A stretch of 64,000 bases of DNA from Bacillus sp. FJAT-29937 (lineage in GTDB: Bacteria > Bacillota > Bacilli > Bacillales > Cytobacillaceae). The notes beneath the pieces are model-generated. The model was not told the origin of the DNA. It saw nothing but the letters and a program-made list of their open reading frames with translations, and searched no databases. This document shows positions 1 to 9,030 of this stretch, one piece after another. The position numbers and the translations under genes are program-made. Where the stretch lies: positions 124,001 to 188,000 of the forward strand of contig NZ_LMAS01000004.1 in assembly GCF_001509555.1 (NCBI RefSeq), given 5' to 3'. Position 1 is the first letter of the stretch. Every line of letters starts with the position of its first letter.

Positions 1-151
1 TGGAATTATTAAGCCCACTTCCTACCTTTATAATACAGGGGGATTTACAGGGGCTGCTCCACATCACCTCCAGCCCGGGGTAGGTATTCTTGGCGGAGAA
101 GAGGCATTGTTGGAAGCTCCTGCAGTGCCTTTACATTCTGGAGGAAGGTAA
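1..151 (+). CDS. gerPB: Spore germination protein GerPB, C-terminal part (cut by window edge)
   Basis: The reading frame is open from base 2 and stops at TAA 149-151. It encodes about 49 residues rich in Gly, Pro, Ala and Leu, including YNTGGFTGAAP and ending PLHSGGR. The YNTGxFT segment followed by a Pro/Gly-rich tail is typical of GerPB, a short protein (about 75 residues) needed for spore-coat permeability to germinants. The five genes that follow complete gerPC-PD-PE-PF in the usual order, which supports the call. The start codon and gerPA lie outside the window. Confidence 0.8.
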   Translation, partial: GIIKPTSYLYNTGGFTGAAPHHLQPGVGILGGEEALLEAPAVPLHSGGR

Positions 152-182
152 TCGATGTTCCGAAAAAAGTGAGGTGGTATGG

Positions 183-812
183 ATGGATCAGACATTATAC
201 TCTTACCTGCAAAAAATGCATGTTTTTATAGAAGCACAAGAAAAGAGAATTATTCAACTCGAAATCAAGGTAAGAGAATTAGAGAAACAGACGAAGGAAT
301 TGAAGATGCGACCACCGATAACTGTAGACAGAATTGAATATAAATTCGACCAATTGAAGGTTGAATCATTAGACGGAACATTAAATATTGGTTTAAATCC
401 ATCAGAGCTTCAGGAAATTGAGGATTTTGCCATTAATAATAAAGGGATTCAAACTCCCTTTCAGCCAAAAGCCCATTTCCAAAGATCAATGGAAATCGAG
501 AATGAAATCAATACATTTTTGGAAAATGAATTGCAGAGCGTAGTTGAGGAAACAGCCCAATCATTAAATAAATCTGTAGATGATTCATTTTTGTTATTCA
601 TTAAGGAAGATATCAAAAAGCAGCTCCCTAACCGCATTGAATACCATCTTAAGCACCAACAACTTTCTGCAACAAATAGGGAACAAGATACAGCTGCTGA
701 TTTCAATGAAGAAATCTTGGCGAAATTAAAGAATGAAATAAACAACGGGGTTCATACCTTTATCAGCCATTTGCCAGAATCAGAGAAAGGAATGGAAACG
801 AATGAATTTTGA
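183..812 (+). CDS. gerPC: Spore germination protein GerPC
   Basis: Encodes 209 residues from the ATG at 183, which follows a GAGGTGG ribosome binding site at 171-177. A longer frame opens at 90 but overlaps gerPB, so it is not preferred. The N-terminal part (residues 10-45) is a charged coiled-coil stretch (EAQEKRIIQLEIKVRELEK), followed by a beta-rich region and a helical C-terminus. Length and position match the GerPC family (about 205 residues). GerP proteins are made in the mother cell late in sporulation and let small germinants cross the coat to reach the inner-membrane receptors. The stop overlaps the gerPD start by 11 bases, showing translational coupling. Confidence 0.88.
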   Translation: MDQTLYSYLQKMHVFIEAQEKRIIQLEIKVRELEKQTKELKMRPPITVDRIEYKFDQLKVESLDGTLNIGLNPSELQEIEDFAINNKGIQTPFQPKAHFQRSMEIENEINTFLENELQSVVEETAQSLNKSVDDSFLLFIKEDIKKQLPNRIEYHLKHQQLSATNREQDTAADFNEEILAKLKNEINNGVHTFISHLPESEKGMETNEF

Positions 813-978
813 AGTGTATAACCGGGATATATCCGTTGGAAATATTCGAGTGATCGGGGTAGCCAGCTCTTCACTATTAATGGTAGGTGACACACAAACA
901 ATCCAGCTTGCTTCTGTTTTTGATACGCCTCCTGAGTCATTAATAATCGGACCATTTGTTCCATTAACACCGAAGTGA
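802..978 (+). CDS. gerPD: Spore germination protein GerPD
   Basis: A short gene of 58 residues from ATG 802 to TGA 976-978. It starts inside the last codons of gerPC, with AGAAAGGAATGG just upstream serving as ribosome binding site. The product begins MNFEVYNRDISVGNIRV and ends FVPLTPK; it is a small, mostly hydrophobic beta-type protein without catalytic motifs. Length (58) and position between gerPC and gerPE match GerPD. It shares the operon's role in spore-coat permeability. Only six bases separate its stop from gerPE. Confidence 0.88.
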   Translation: MNFEVYNRDISVGNIRVIGVASSSLLMVGDTQTIQLASVFDTPPESLIIGPFVPLTPK

Positions 979-984
979 TGACCT

Positions 985-1356
985 ATGCTTAGCAGAACCT
1001 CAATTGTAAATCAGTTTAAGGCAGATACCCTTATCATTTCATCTGTCATTGAAATTGGCGATTCAACATACGTCCATGGATTTTCCCGCGCCCTTGCCGT
1101 GCATCGTGAAGCAGATACTTTTTTTGGAAATGAGGGAAATTACCTGTCTTTTAAAGCTTTCACGATAAGTGTTCCCATTGTCCCCATTGAAGAAGTCATA
1201 TCTATGCAAACCACGAATTTAAACCCTGCCATTAAAGTTAATAATATTGATATAAACGGGATATCTGCATCTTCCGTTATCCATATTGGCAACAGCAGTC
1301 ATATTTCTATGGAAGCAAGAGTTAAGCATATCCGCCAGTTGCTGCGGAATGATTAA
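985..1356 (+). CDS. gerPE: Spore germination protein GerPE
   Basis: Encodes 123 residues starting MLSRTSIVNQFKADTLIISSV. The protein contains two related beta-segments (SSVIEIGDSTYV near residue 20 and SSVIHIGNSSHI near 98). This internal repeat resembles the IxIGDS-type motif shared by several GerP proteins and suggests a repeated structural unit. Fourth gene of five in the visible gerP operon, six bases after gerPD. Role in coat permeability is taken from the family; no catalytic residues are visible. Confidence 0.87.
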   Translation: MLSRTSIVNQFKADTLIISSVIEIGDSTYVHGFSRALAVHREADTFFGNEGNYLSFKAFTISVPIVPIEEVISMQTTNLNPAIKVNNIDINGISASSVIHIGNSSHISMEARVKHIRQLLRND

Positions 1357-1401
1357 AGATCAAGATGGGAAAACAAAAAAAATGTAAAAGGAAGAGTTCA
1401 T

Positions 1402-1620
1402 ATGCCAGCCATTATTGGTCCAGTACAGATTATGAATGTTGATGGTGGTATTGTACAATTTGGAGATGCTCTTAATATAGCGCCCAAAACGGCTGGGAAA
1501 ACCTATTCCGGCCAAGGTGCATTTAATACCGGCGGGTTAATAATTACGAACAATGGGATAAGCGGCACCAATGTCCTTGATACAAACCTAATTGATCAGC
1601 CTATTGTCGGGAATAATTAA
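1402..1620 (+). CDS. gerPF: Spore germination protein GerPF
   Basis: Encodes 72 residues beginning MPAIIGPVQIMNVDGGIVQFGDAL, the hallmark start of the GerPA/GerPF family of small spore proteins. A GGAAGAG ribosome binding site precedes the ATG. It is the last gene of the gerP operon; a strong shared terminator lies directly after it, and addA converges from the other side. In B. subtilis sbcD and sbcC sit between addA and gerPF; here they are absent from this junction. Confidence 0.9.
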   Translation: MPAIIGPVQIMNVDGGIVQFGDALNIAPKTAGKTYSGQGAFNTGGLIITNNGISGTNVLDTNLIDQPIVGNN

Positions 1621-1621
1621 A

Positions 1622-1664
1622 AAAAGCGGCCGGGTAAGGAATACATCCTTAACCGGTCGCTTTT
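1622..1664. terminator. Bidirectional terminator between gerPF and addA
   Basis: A 19-base stem with two mismatches (arms 1622-1640 and 1646-1664, loop ATACA) is flanked by A-runs and T-runs. It can therefore end the gerP transcript (+) and the addBA transcript (-). The addA stop codon lies inside the right arm. Confidence 0.9.
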
Positions 1665-4600
1665 ATAATTTAATAATATGCGCTCCCTCAAAAAAGAATA
1701 GGTATCTCTCTTGAATGTCTCTTTTTAAAATTTGTTCCAAAGCCTTTGCATACATATTAATTTGAACTCGGTAACGATCTGCTAGTACCGTTTTTGCTTC
1801 ATCAATCCCGCCATTAAAACGGCCGGTAATTTGGTCGGTTTTATAGTCTACTAACACGAATCCGTGTTCATCTGCAAACACGCAGTCAATGATCCCTTGG
1901 ATTAATACAGACTCCTCTTCATCCTTCCATCCCGGATATATCTCGCTTGCGGGCAAAGAAATACTGAAAGGAATTTCTCGGTTCATCTCTCTTGCCTGTA
2001 TCATTCTTCTACCGAGGTCAGTATGAAAAAATTGTTCAATTAACGATGGATCGATAGCTGTTCGCTGCTCAACTGTCAGCAATTCTTTAGTTACCATTTC
2101 ATCCATTTTGGCAGCAATTGAATTTACAGTCACATGTTCTTTAAAGCTAATATGCTGCATGACCATATGCATGGCAGTTCCTCGTTCTGCTGGGGATAAT
2201 GACTTCTCTTGCATAAATTGCGGTCGATTAAATAACGGCTTTTTGAATGGTTTGATGAGCTCTAGCCCACCATCTTCTTGAGAAATTATTTCCTTTTGCC
2301 TTTTCACTTCAGAAACTGACTGCTTAGAACGAGACTGGGAAGCTTCTAAATGTGAATATTTCCATGATAACTGGTCCAAAACTTTTCTCTTGAATGGCGA
2401 TTGTACTGGTACTTCTTCACCTGAGAATACCATTTGCAAATAAGTGTCTTTTTCCGATTCTATCACTTCAACAAGGTTTGCAACCGCTTCACTGTTAATA
2501 ATCTGAACATGCCATGTTGAAGGATGGTCGGTAATGTCACTGGAAATAAGCGGACTTACGCTGCAATCATAATCTTTATGCCTCACAAGTGCTGGACCTA
2601 TCCAATCAAGAAAGCTTGTCGCAGAAGCACGATCAAATTCATTTAAAAGCCAATTTGGATTTTCAGCCGATTGCAGCCATTGGTTTACCTTTTTCTCAGC
2701 CTTTTTGACTGACGATACTAAGTAAAGCTTTTCCTTTGCCCTCGTCAAGGCTACATAAAGAACGCGCATTTCTTCCGAAAGCATTTCCATCTTCTTTTTC
2801 CTTTTAAAAGCAATTTGGGGAAGAGATGGGTATGATATTCGTTTTTCAGCATTTACGTATTTTGCAGCAAATCCGTATTCCTTGTCAAGCATATAGGCTT
2901 TTTTCAAATCCATCGTATTAAAATTGCGGCCTAGCCCAGCTATAAATACGAAAGGAAACTCAAGCCCTTTGCTGCTATGAATGGTCATTAGGCGAACTAC
3001 ATCCTCCTGTTCTCCTAATGCACGTGCAGCACCGAGATCATCTCCTCTATCCCGCATGCGTTCTATAAATCGTAAAAACCTGAATAATCCTCTAAAAGAT
3101 GTAGCTTCATATTGCCTTGCACGGTCATAAAATGCCCGCAGATTCGCCTGTCTTTGTTTCCCGCCAGGCATGCCGCCTACGAAATCATAAAATCTCGTTT
3201 CTCGATATAACTGCCAGATGAGTTCAGAAAGAGAGCCTTGCCTTGCCATTACGCGCCAGCCCATTAGCTGATCAAAGAATGGCCGGACTTTTTCATATAA
3301 TGATTCATGCTCCATCGCAGGCTTATTATTGCAAAATGACACCATTGCCTCATAAAAAGAAGCCTTCTTATGGTGAATTCTAATTTGGGACAGCTCTTCC
3401 TCAGTCAATCCCACAATCGGGGACCTTAATACAGCTGCAAGCGGAATATCCTGATACGGGTTGTCGATTATTTTTAATAGTGACATCATGATGGATACTT
3501 CAGTGGCCTCGAAATAACCGGTTGATAGATTCGCATATACGGGAATCCCCTGCTGCTTAAATTCCTCCATGATCTGAGGCGCCCATGTCATCGAGCGCAG
3601 CAAAATAACGATATCCCGATACCCAGCAGGACGTCCTGATTTCGTTTTTGGATTGTATACGTCCTTCCGTTCAGAGATAATTTCTTTAATTTTGGCAGCC
3701 ATAAACCTTGCTTCCAGCTGGGACTGGGCAAGCTCTGCCGCATCAAACCCTTCTTGCTCATCACCCTGCGTTTCTTCCTCTTCTGTCCCTTCTAAATCAA
3801 TAACCGTTAATTCGATGGGATAGGAGTCGTCTTCTGGATATGGGGCGCCTGCTTTCAGCTCAGCTGCTTCATCATATTCTATTTCACCAACAGAAACGCC
3901 CATTATCTGTTTAAATATATAGTTCGTCCCGTGCAGCACTTCTTTTCGGCTTCTGAAGTTTCTAGCAAGATCAATTCTTAATCCCGCATCTTCTCCATTT
4001 TTCTCAAACCTGTTGTACTTGCCTAAAAATAAATTTGGTTCTGCAAGCCGGAAACGGTAAATAGACTGCTTTACATCGCCCACCATAAAAAGATTTCCCG
4101 CAAGCTCTGAATCCAATGTCACAAGCTGAAGAATCGCTTCCTGGACCATGTTTACATCTTGATACTCATCAACAAGTACTTCCTTGAACTGATTTCTGCA
4201 GGCAATGGCTGCATCTGAAGGTGTTAACTTTCCATCGGCACTCTTTTCAGAAAGTATTTCTAAACAGAAATGTTCAAGGTCGGCAAAATCCACTAAACCT
4301 TTTTCTGTCTTTATTTGATTAAACCGAATCGAAAATTCCTTCACGATATAGACAAGTGTCTCGATATGCTGCTTCATTTCCTTCATATCCCGCAAAAAGC
4401 TTTCCGGCTTACGGGAAAATAGCTCATCCTGAAGATCTTGTATGATTTTCTTTGCCTTATCTCTCAGCTTCTTTGCCTTTTCAATTAGCTCACTATCATA
4501 CTCATCGCCTTTGCAATTTTTTGCCCTGCCGAATGACCAAGATTGCATCGCCTCGTAGAGCGTTTCCCATGAGTCTTTTTTCGCTTCCATTAATGTTTGG

Positions 4601-5403
4601 ACAACATGAAGGTCGGCAATAAAGTTTTCTGCTCTTGGGGCAGGACCACCTGGGAACTTTGTAAGTTCAAGTCCGTATTCAAGCAGCTGCTTTGCGCCTT
4701 TCAACTGCAAGTCCATATCCTGTAAAAGAGACTGTACAAAAGGCATCTGTTCGATATCACTATTTTCATCAACGTTATACATCTCGATGATGGAATCGAG
4801 GTATTCATCAGGAGATGGATTTGAGCGTGCAAAATCATATAGATCCCTGATAATATCTTGCAGGGCCGTGTCGCTTCTATCATTCGTGAATGTATCTACA
4901 AGAGAAAAAAACGCATCATTTCCTTCTCTTCCGTACTCCTCTTCGAAGAGATCTTCAAGCACTTCATCCCTTAAAAGCTGTGCCTCTGTATCGTCAGCAA
5001 TTCGAAAGCTCGGATCTATATCGAGCAAATAGTAATACTTTCTGACCATTTCCAAACAAAAAGAGTGAAGTGTAGAGATTGATGCTTTATTTAATAGGCT
5101 CAGCTGCTTTCGAAGATGGACAGATTTAGGATTGGCATTAATCGCTTTATCAAGGGCCTCTCCAATCCTGTGTCTCATTTCTGCTGCGGAAGCATTCGTA
5201 AAGGTCACAACAAGCAGCTCATCCACATTGATTGAATCTTCCTCAGATACTATTTTATTAATGATTCTTTCAACGAGGACAGCCGTTTTCCCGGATCCTG
5301 CAGCTGCTGCAACAAGAATATCCTGACCCTTTGCCATGATCGCCTTCCACTGATCATCCGTCCAAGTAACATCGGCAGGTTTAACTGGAATAGGTAGCTT
5401 CAT
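1663..5403 (-). CDS. addA: ATP-dependent helicase/nuclease subunit A (AddA)
   Basis: Encodes 1246 residues, close to the 1232 of B. subtilis AddA. The N-terminus carries the UvrD/Rep-type Walker A loop AAAAGSGKT (residues 32-40). Later helicase motifs include VDEYQDVN (Walker B), GDVKQSIYRFR, TIHSSKGLEFPFVF and VALTRAKEKLYL. The C-terminal RecB-type nuclease is marked by VLVDYKTDQ, with Asp1186 and Lys1188 in the catalytic motif. With AddB it forms the enzyme that resects double-strand breaks to Chi and loads RecA. The start overlaps the addB stop by 23 bases, so the two are translationally coupled. No sign of truncation. Confidence 0.97.
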   Translation of the reverse strand: MKLPIPVKPADVTWTDDQWKAIMAKGQDILVAAAAGSGKTAVLVERIINKIVSEEDSINVDELLVVTFTNASAAEMRHRIGEALDKAINANPKSVHLRKQLSLLNKASISTLHSFCLEMVRKYYYLLDIDPSFRIADDTEAQLLRDEVLEDLFEEEYGREGNDAFFSLVDTFTNDRSDTALQDIIRDLYDFARSNPSPDEYLDSIIEMYNVDENSDIEQMPFVQSLLQDMDLQLKGAKQLLEYGLELTKFPGGPAPRAENFIADLHVVQTLMEAKKDSWETLYEAMQSWSFGRAKNCKGDEYDSELIEKAKKLRDKAKKIIQDLQDELFSRKPESFLRDMKEMKQHIETLVYIVKEFSIRFNQIKTEKGLVDFADLEHFCLEILSEKSADGKLTPSDAAIACRNQFKEVLVDEYQDVNMVQEAILQLVTLDSELAGNLFMVGDVKQSIYRFRLAEPNLFLGKYNRFEKNGEDAGLRIDLARNFRSRKEVLHGTNYIFKQIMGVSVGEIEYDEAAELKAGAPYPEDDSYPIELTVIDLEGTEEEETQGDEQEGFDAAELAQSQLEARFMAAKIKEIISERKDVYNPKTKSGRPAGYRDIVILLRSMTWAPQIMEEFKQQGIPVYANLSTGYFEATEVSIMMSLLKIIDNPYQDIPLAAVLRSPIVGLTEEELSQIRIHHKKASFYEAMVSFCNNKPAMEHESLYEKVRPFFDQLMGWRVMARQGSLSELIWQLYRETRFYDFVGGMPGGKQRQANLRAFYDRARQYEATSFRGLFRFLRFIERMRDRGDDLGAARALGEQEDVVRLMTIHSSKGLEFPFVFIAGLGRNFNTMDLKKAYMLDKEYGFAAKYVNAEKRISYPSLPQIAFKRKKKMEMLSEEMRVLYVALTRAKEKLYLVSSVKKAEKKVNQWLQSAENPNWLLNEFDRASATSFLDWIGPALVRHKDYDCSVSPLISSDITDHPSTWHVQIINSEAVANLVEVIESEKDTYLQMVFSGEEVPVQSPFKRKVLDQLSWKYSHLEASQSRSKQSVSEVKRQKEIISQEDGGLELIKPFKKPLFNRPQFMQEKSLSPAERGTAMHMVMQHISFKEHVTVNSIAAKMDEMVTKELLTVEQRTAIDPSLIEQFFHTDLGRRMIQAREMNREIPFSISLPASEIYPGWKDEEESVLIQGIIDCVFADEHGFVLVDYKTDQITGRFNGGIDEAKTVLADRYRVQINMYAKALEQILKRDIQERYLFFFEGAHIIKL

Positions 5404-8400
5404 CCTTTTCTACCTCCTTTCGAATACTGGCAAGCACTTCATCTTTCGGCTGAGGAACAAGCATGCGGTATTCATTTGCTCCTAGTGACTCATCGAATTG
5501 GCATACAGGCTTAAACGAACAAAATGTACAAGGTGTTTTATCCTTCATTTTATAAGGCGAAATGTCCACTTTTCCTTCGGTAATTTGATTTCCCGTTTGT
5601 GTATACATTCTTCGGACATACTGGCGCAATTGATCGAATTCTTGCTTGCTTGCTATTTTGGATCGCTTTGACAGCGTGCCATCCTTTTTAAAGCCTGCAG
5701 ATATGATAGACGAATCACCGTTATCTAAAGTTTGATCCATTAGTTTAATCACATTTTCTTCCCCTAAAATGAGGCCATTCATTTTAAACTTTTTAAATAT
5801 CTCCTGCTCAATATCATCTAATGTCAGCATTTTTGAAGTGCTGATCATTGGGTTGTGTACATGGAAATATAAAATCCCCGCTGGGCTGGCTTCAGCCCCG
5901 ATCAGTGTATGAGAATGGGAGATAATAATATCTAAATAAGTCAGCATCTGTAAGGCTAGACCATAATAGACTTCATTTACGTTTATATCCTTCGAACTCG
6001 ATTTATAGTCTATGACTCTTAAAAATACGCCATCCTTCTCCTCAGCCTTATCCACACGGTCGATCCTGCCAATTAGCTCCATCTTTGCACCATTTTTTAG
6101 CGGGAATGTAAGAGGAGGCAGCTCCCCCTTAGGGCCAAAGCCGAGTTCAAGACCGATCGGTGAAAATCCGCTCTTCTTTGCATGCTCACTTAATACAAAG
6201 GAGGCACGGCTAATAATTTGCTCCAGCTTCCTTTTAATATAAAAATGACGATTGGAGCTTAGCAGGATTTCATTTTGTAACTTAGGAGCGAGAATTTCGA
6301 CCGCTTCTTGCGCAAGGCTTTCACATTGCTGTCTTGTTAAATCAGTCCATGAAAGCTTTTTGCTCATCACAGTTTCAGCGATGTATTTTAACGCGGCATG
6401 GAATAATTCCCCGATGTCGGGTGCTTCAAGACGGAATACTTGACGTTCCCTCAGCTTTAAACCATGCTGGGCAAAATGTGAAAACGGGCATCCGTGGAAT
6501 AGCTCCATTCTGGAAACACTGGCCTGAATGACATCTCCGTATAAATCCTTGCTCATATCTTCTCTTAATTGCTTTGTAGTATTTTCATAATTTAAACTAG
6601 ATAAAACTTTAAGAGCTTGTCCTCTCCATTGTTCATGATGAAGGAAATAATTATAAATATCCCACCAGAAATCATAAATCGGATAGTTTCTTTTCTTCAG
6701 CTGCATTTGCGATGTTAAATAAGCTAAGGAGGTGTGCAGATTTACTGCATATTCCAGCTGTTCATTCTCAGGCAGCTCTGCCGGGTCTGATAAATAATCA
6801 TGGTGGACACAATCAGGCAATAAATCTGTTAATCTTTTTATATAGGAAGACGGAAGCAGCGCTTTTCCTTCCTCATTTGCAAGCGGATAGCTGATGAATA
6901 GCCAATCTGAAGGTGTGGCAAATGCTTTATAGGCTATGAATTCTTCATCTAAGAGCCTTGTTTTGCTGGCTGGAGCAATTTTTAAACCGTTAACAAGGAG
7001 CTGTTCCCGATCACTGTCAGCTAACAGGCCATCCTCAGAAAATTTAGCTGGAAATACACCATCATTCATACCGATGATAAATGCAGCTTTAATGTCAGAA
7101 AGACGTGACATGTCCAAATCAGCAGCCATAACCTGATCCAATGCTGGCGGGATCAAGGTAAAACGAAGAGATTCCAAACCAGCCTCAAGGATGGAAGCAA
7201 ACTGTTTCAGCGTAACTTCCTCTTCACCAAGCATTTCTACATATTGATCAAGCAGTTCCATAATGGCATTCCATGACTGCTCATGTTCACGGGATTTTAC
7301 GAGATTTCCGTTCTCATCTGCATCAAGCTTCCATCGCTCCAACTTAGCTGGAATATCTAATTCTTCGAGGTAAACGTATATTGCTTCACAATATTGCCTT
7401 CCCGATTGTGCTTTCTTTAGGCGGCGCGATAGTCTAAGGATTGGACCTGTTATGATATCTCTAAGGTCATTTAGCTCCTGTTCGATTTCCTTCTCTGCAT
7501 CCGTTTGTCCAAAGCTTTCAAACTCCAGCCCTCTAATTCTTCGATACATCCATCTTTTCTTGTTCGTCCATTTATCCCCTTGAATGCCATAGGCTAAGCA
7601 ATAGTTCTCGAGCCTGTCCATTTGTTCACGTAAATGTTGAGCATTTACTTTCGCCGGAAATAATAATTCCGTTTTTACTGCCCTAAAAATCGGCTCATAT
7701 CTCCAGTTTCCGTTAATAACTTCAAGAGTGGAACGAATTAACTCTACGAGCGGATGATGCAGCATCGTTCTTTTTTGATCGATAAAATAAGGTATTTGAT
7801 AATCATGAAAAATCGTTCCGATGATATCAAAATAATCCTGGCCATTTCTAGATAAAATGGCAATATCACGATAACGAAGGCCATCTGTTCTGACTAGCTG
7901 ATTTATTTTTCTGGCAATGCCTTCAATCTCTGCTCTGCGATTTGCTGCATGGCCGATATGAACAGCTGTCTCTCCTTTATAGCCTTCCGCTGGGCGTGTT
8001 TCGAACTTTTCTTCAAGATGCTTTAAGGAAGGCTTTTCCCATCTATTCTGACCGTCTAAGATTACTTCTTCTACTTGAAGTCCGTTTCGTGCAGCGATTT
8101 CATAAGTGGCCTGGCAAGTTTCACCTGACATTCGAAAGAGATGCAGTTCATCAGGCGGATTGTGCTTAAATGGCTGATCAAGGGTTAAGGCGATCGTTAC
8201 TTTCTTACAGTGCTTCATTAACTGTTCAACAATCATAAATTCCTGGGGTGTAAAGCTATAAAACCCATCGATATAAACTTCCGCTTTCTGTAAATATTCA
8301 GACTGCGCCGCTTTTTCCGCTAAGAGCCGAAAATAATCCTCAGAATCTACATATTTATCAATAAGTGATTCTTCAAAGCTTCTGTAAATGAGCTCGAGAT

Positions 8401-8890
8401 CATGAAGTTTATCGTGGAGAGCTTTATTTGTGTTATCCCCTTGTGTTAGTTGCGCTTGTTTCTCTGCAAGCTCTTCAGGTTGAACACAGTATCTTTTAAA
8501 TTCCGTCATCATTTGTTCAATTTGCTGGATGAATCCATTTTTATCGGCAGCACGCTGAAAAAGCTTTAGGCTATCCTTTTTCTCGTCAATGATTTTTCGA
8601 ATTAACATATTAATCCCGACACTGTTTAAATGATAGCGGCTAATACCGCCTGTTTCCTGAAGTATTTTCCAAGCAAGGCGGGTGAAGGAATATACTTGGC
8701 AGCGGATCATGCCGCCAAGACCAGGTGTTGTAATTAATTTAAATTCTGATAGAAATGTCATTTGCTCAGGGACTAAGTAGATAAGTGGCGGGTCCCCAAT
8801 TGGATCTCTTATTAATTCAGCCCTTATTTCATTTAAACAATAGTCTGTTTTTCCGCTCCCTGAGCGGCCAATTAATAAACGAACGGACAT
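5381..8890 (-). CDS. addB: ATP-dependent helicase/nuclease subunit B (AddB)
   Basis: Encodes 1169 residues (B. subtilis AddB is 1166). The Walker A loop GRSGSGKT sits at residues 8-15. The C-terminal nuclease has VIDYKSSSKD. The four cysteines that hold the nuclease-domain iron-sulfur cluster are all present: Cys801 in FHGCPF, and Cys1121, Cys1124 and Cys1130 in CTFCSFKPVC. AddB recognises Chi and cuts the 5' strand while AddA translocates. It is the first gene of the addBA pair and is transcribed leftward. The upstream 140 bp (8891-9030) separates it from the accessory block. Confidence 0.97.
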   Translation of the reverse strand: MSVRLLIGRSGSGKTDYCLNEIRAELIRDPIGDPPLIYLVPEQMTFLSEFKLITTPGLGGMIRCQVYSFTRLAWKILQETGGISRYHLNSVGINMLIRKIIDEKKDSLKLFQRAADKNGFIQQIEQMMTEFKRYCVQPEELAEKQAQLTQGDNTNKALHDKLHDLELIYRSFEESLIDKYVDSEDYFRLLAEKAAQSEYLQKAEVYIDGFYSFTPQEFMIVEQLMKHCKKVTIALTLDQPFKHNPPDELHLFRMSGETCQATYEIAARNGLQVEEVILDGQNRWEKPSLKHLEEKFETRPAEGYKGETAVHIGHAANRRAEIEGIARKINQLVRTDGLRYRDIAILSRNGQDYFDIIGTIFHDYQIPYFIDQKRTMLHHPLVELIRSTLEVINGNWRYEPIFRAVKTELLFPAKVNAQHLREQMDRLENYCLAYGIQGDKWTNKKRWMYRRIRGLEFESFGQTDAEKEIEQELNDLRDIITGPILRLSRRLKKAQSGRQYCEAIYVYLEELDIPAKLERWKLDADENGNLVKSREHEQSWNAIMELLDQYVEMLGEEEVTLKQFASILEAGLESLRFTLIPPALDQVMAADLDMSRLSDIKAAFIIGMNDGVFPAKFSEDGLLADSDREQLLVNGLKIAPASKTRLLDEEFIAYKAFATPSDWLFISYPLANEEGKALLPSSYIKRLTDLLPDCVHHDYLSDPAELPENEQLEYAVNLHTSLAYLTSQMQLKKRNYPIYDFWWDIYNYFLHHEQWRGQALKVLSSLNYENTTKQLREDMSKDLYGDVIQASVSRMELFHGCPFSHFAQHGLKLRERQVFRLEAPDIGELFHAALKYIAETVMSKKLSWTDLTRQQCESLAQEAVEILAPKLQNEILLSSNRHFYIKRKLEQIISRASFVLSEHAKKSGFSPIGLELGFGPKGELPPLTFPLKNGAKMELIGRIDRVDKAEEKDGVFLRVIDYKSSSKDINVNEVYYGLALQMLTYLDIIISHSHTLIGAEASPAGILYFHVHNPMISTSKMLTLDDIEQEIFKKFKMNGLILGEENVIKLMDQTLDNGDSSIISAGFKKDGTLSKRSKIASKQEFDQLRQYVRRMYTQTGNQITEGKVDISPYKMKDKTPCTFCSFKPVCQFDESLGANEYRMLVPQPKDEVLASIRKEVEKDEATYSS

Positions 8891-9002
8891 AGGCAGCCTC
8901 TCTTCCTTTCGACATTACGTTCCATATTCTATTAAATATTTTAACATATATGAGAGCATTTGTTTGGATCGGCCGAAGTTAAATTAATGGTAAAAAGAAA
9001 TA

Positions 9003-9029
9003 CAAAAAAGCGCGACCAATGATCGCGCT
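9003..9029 (-). terminator. Terminator after the acyl-CoA ligase gene
   Basis: Stem AGCGCGA/TCGCGCT (9009-9015 and 9023-9029), followed on the minus strand by a run of T (9003-9008). It lies immediately after the TAG of the ligase gene and marks the 3' end of the accessory block. Confidence 0.88.
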
Positions 9030-9030
9030 C

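Noticed and set aside
90..182. N-terminal extension of gerPC
   Set aside because: It overlaps the end of gerPB and lacks a ribosome binding site; the start at 183 follows GAGGTGG and gives the family length.
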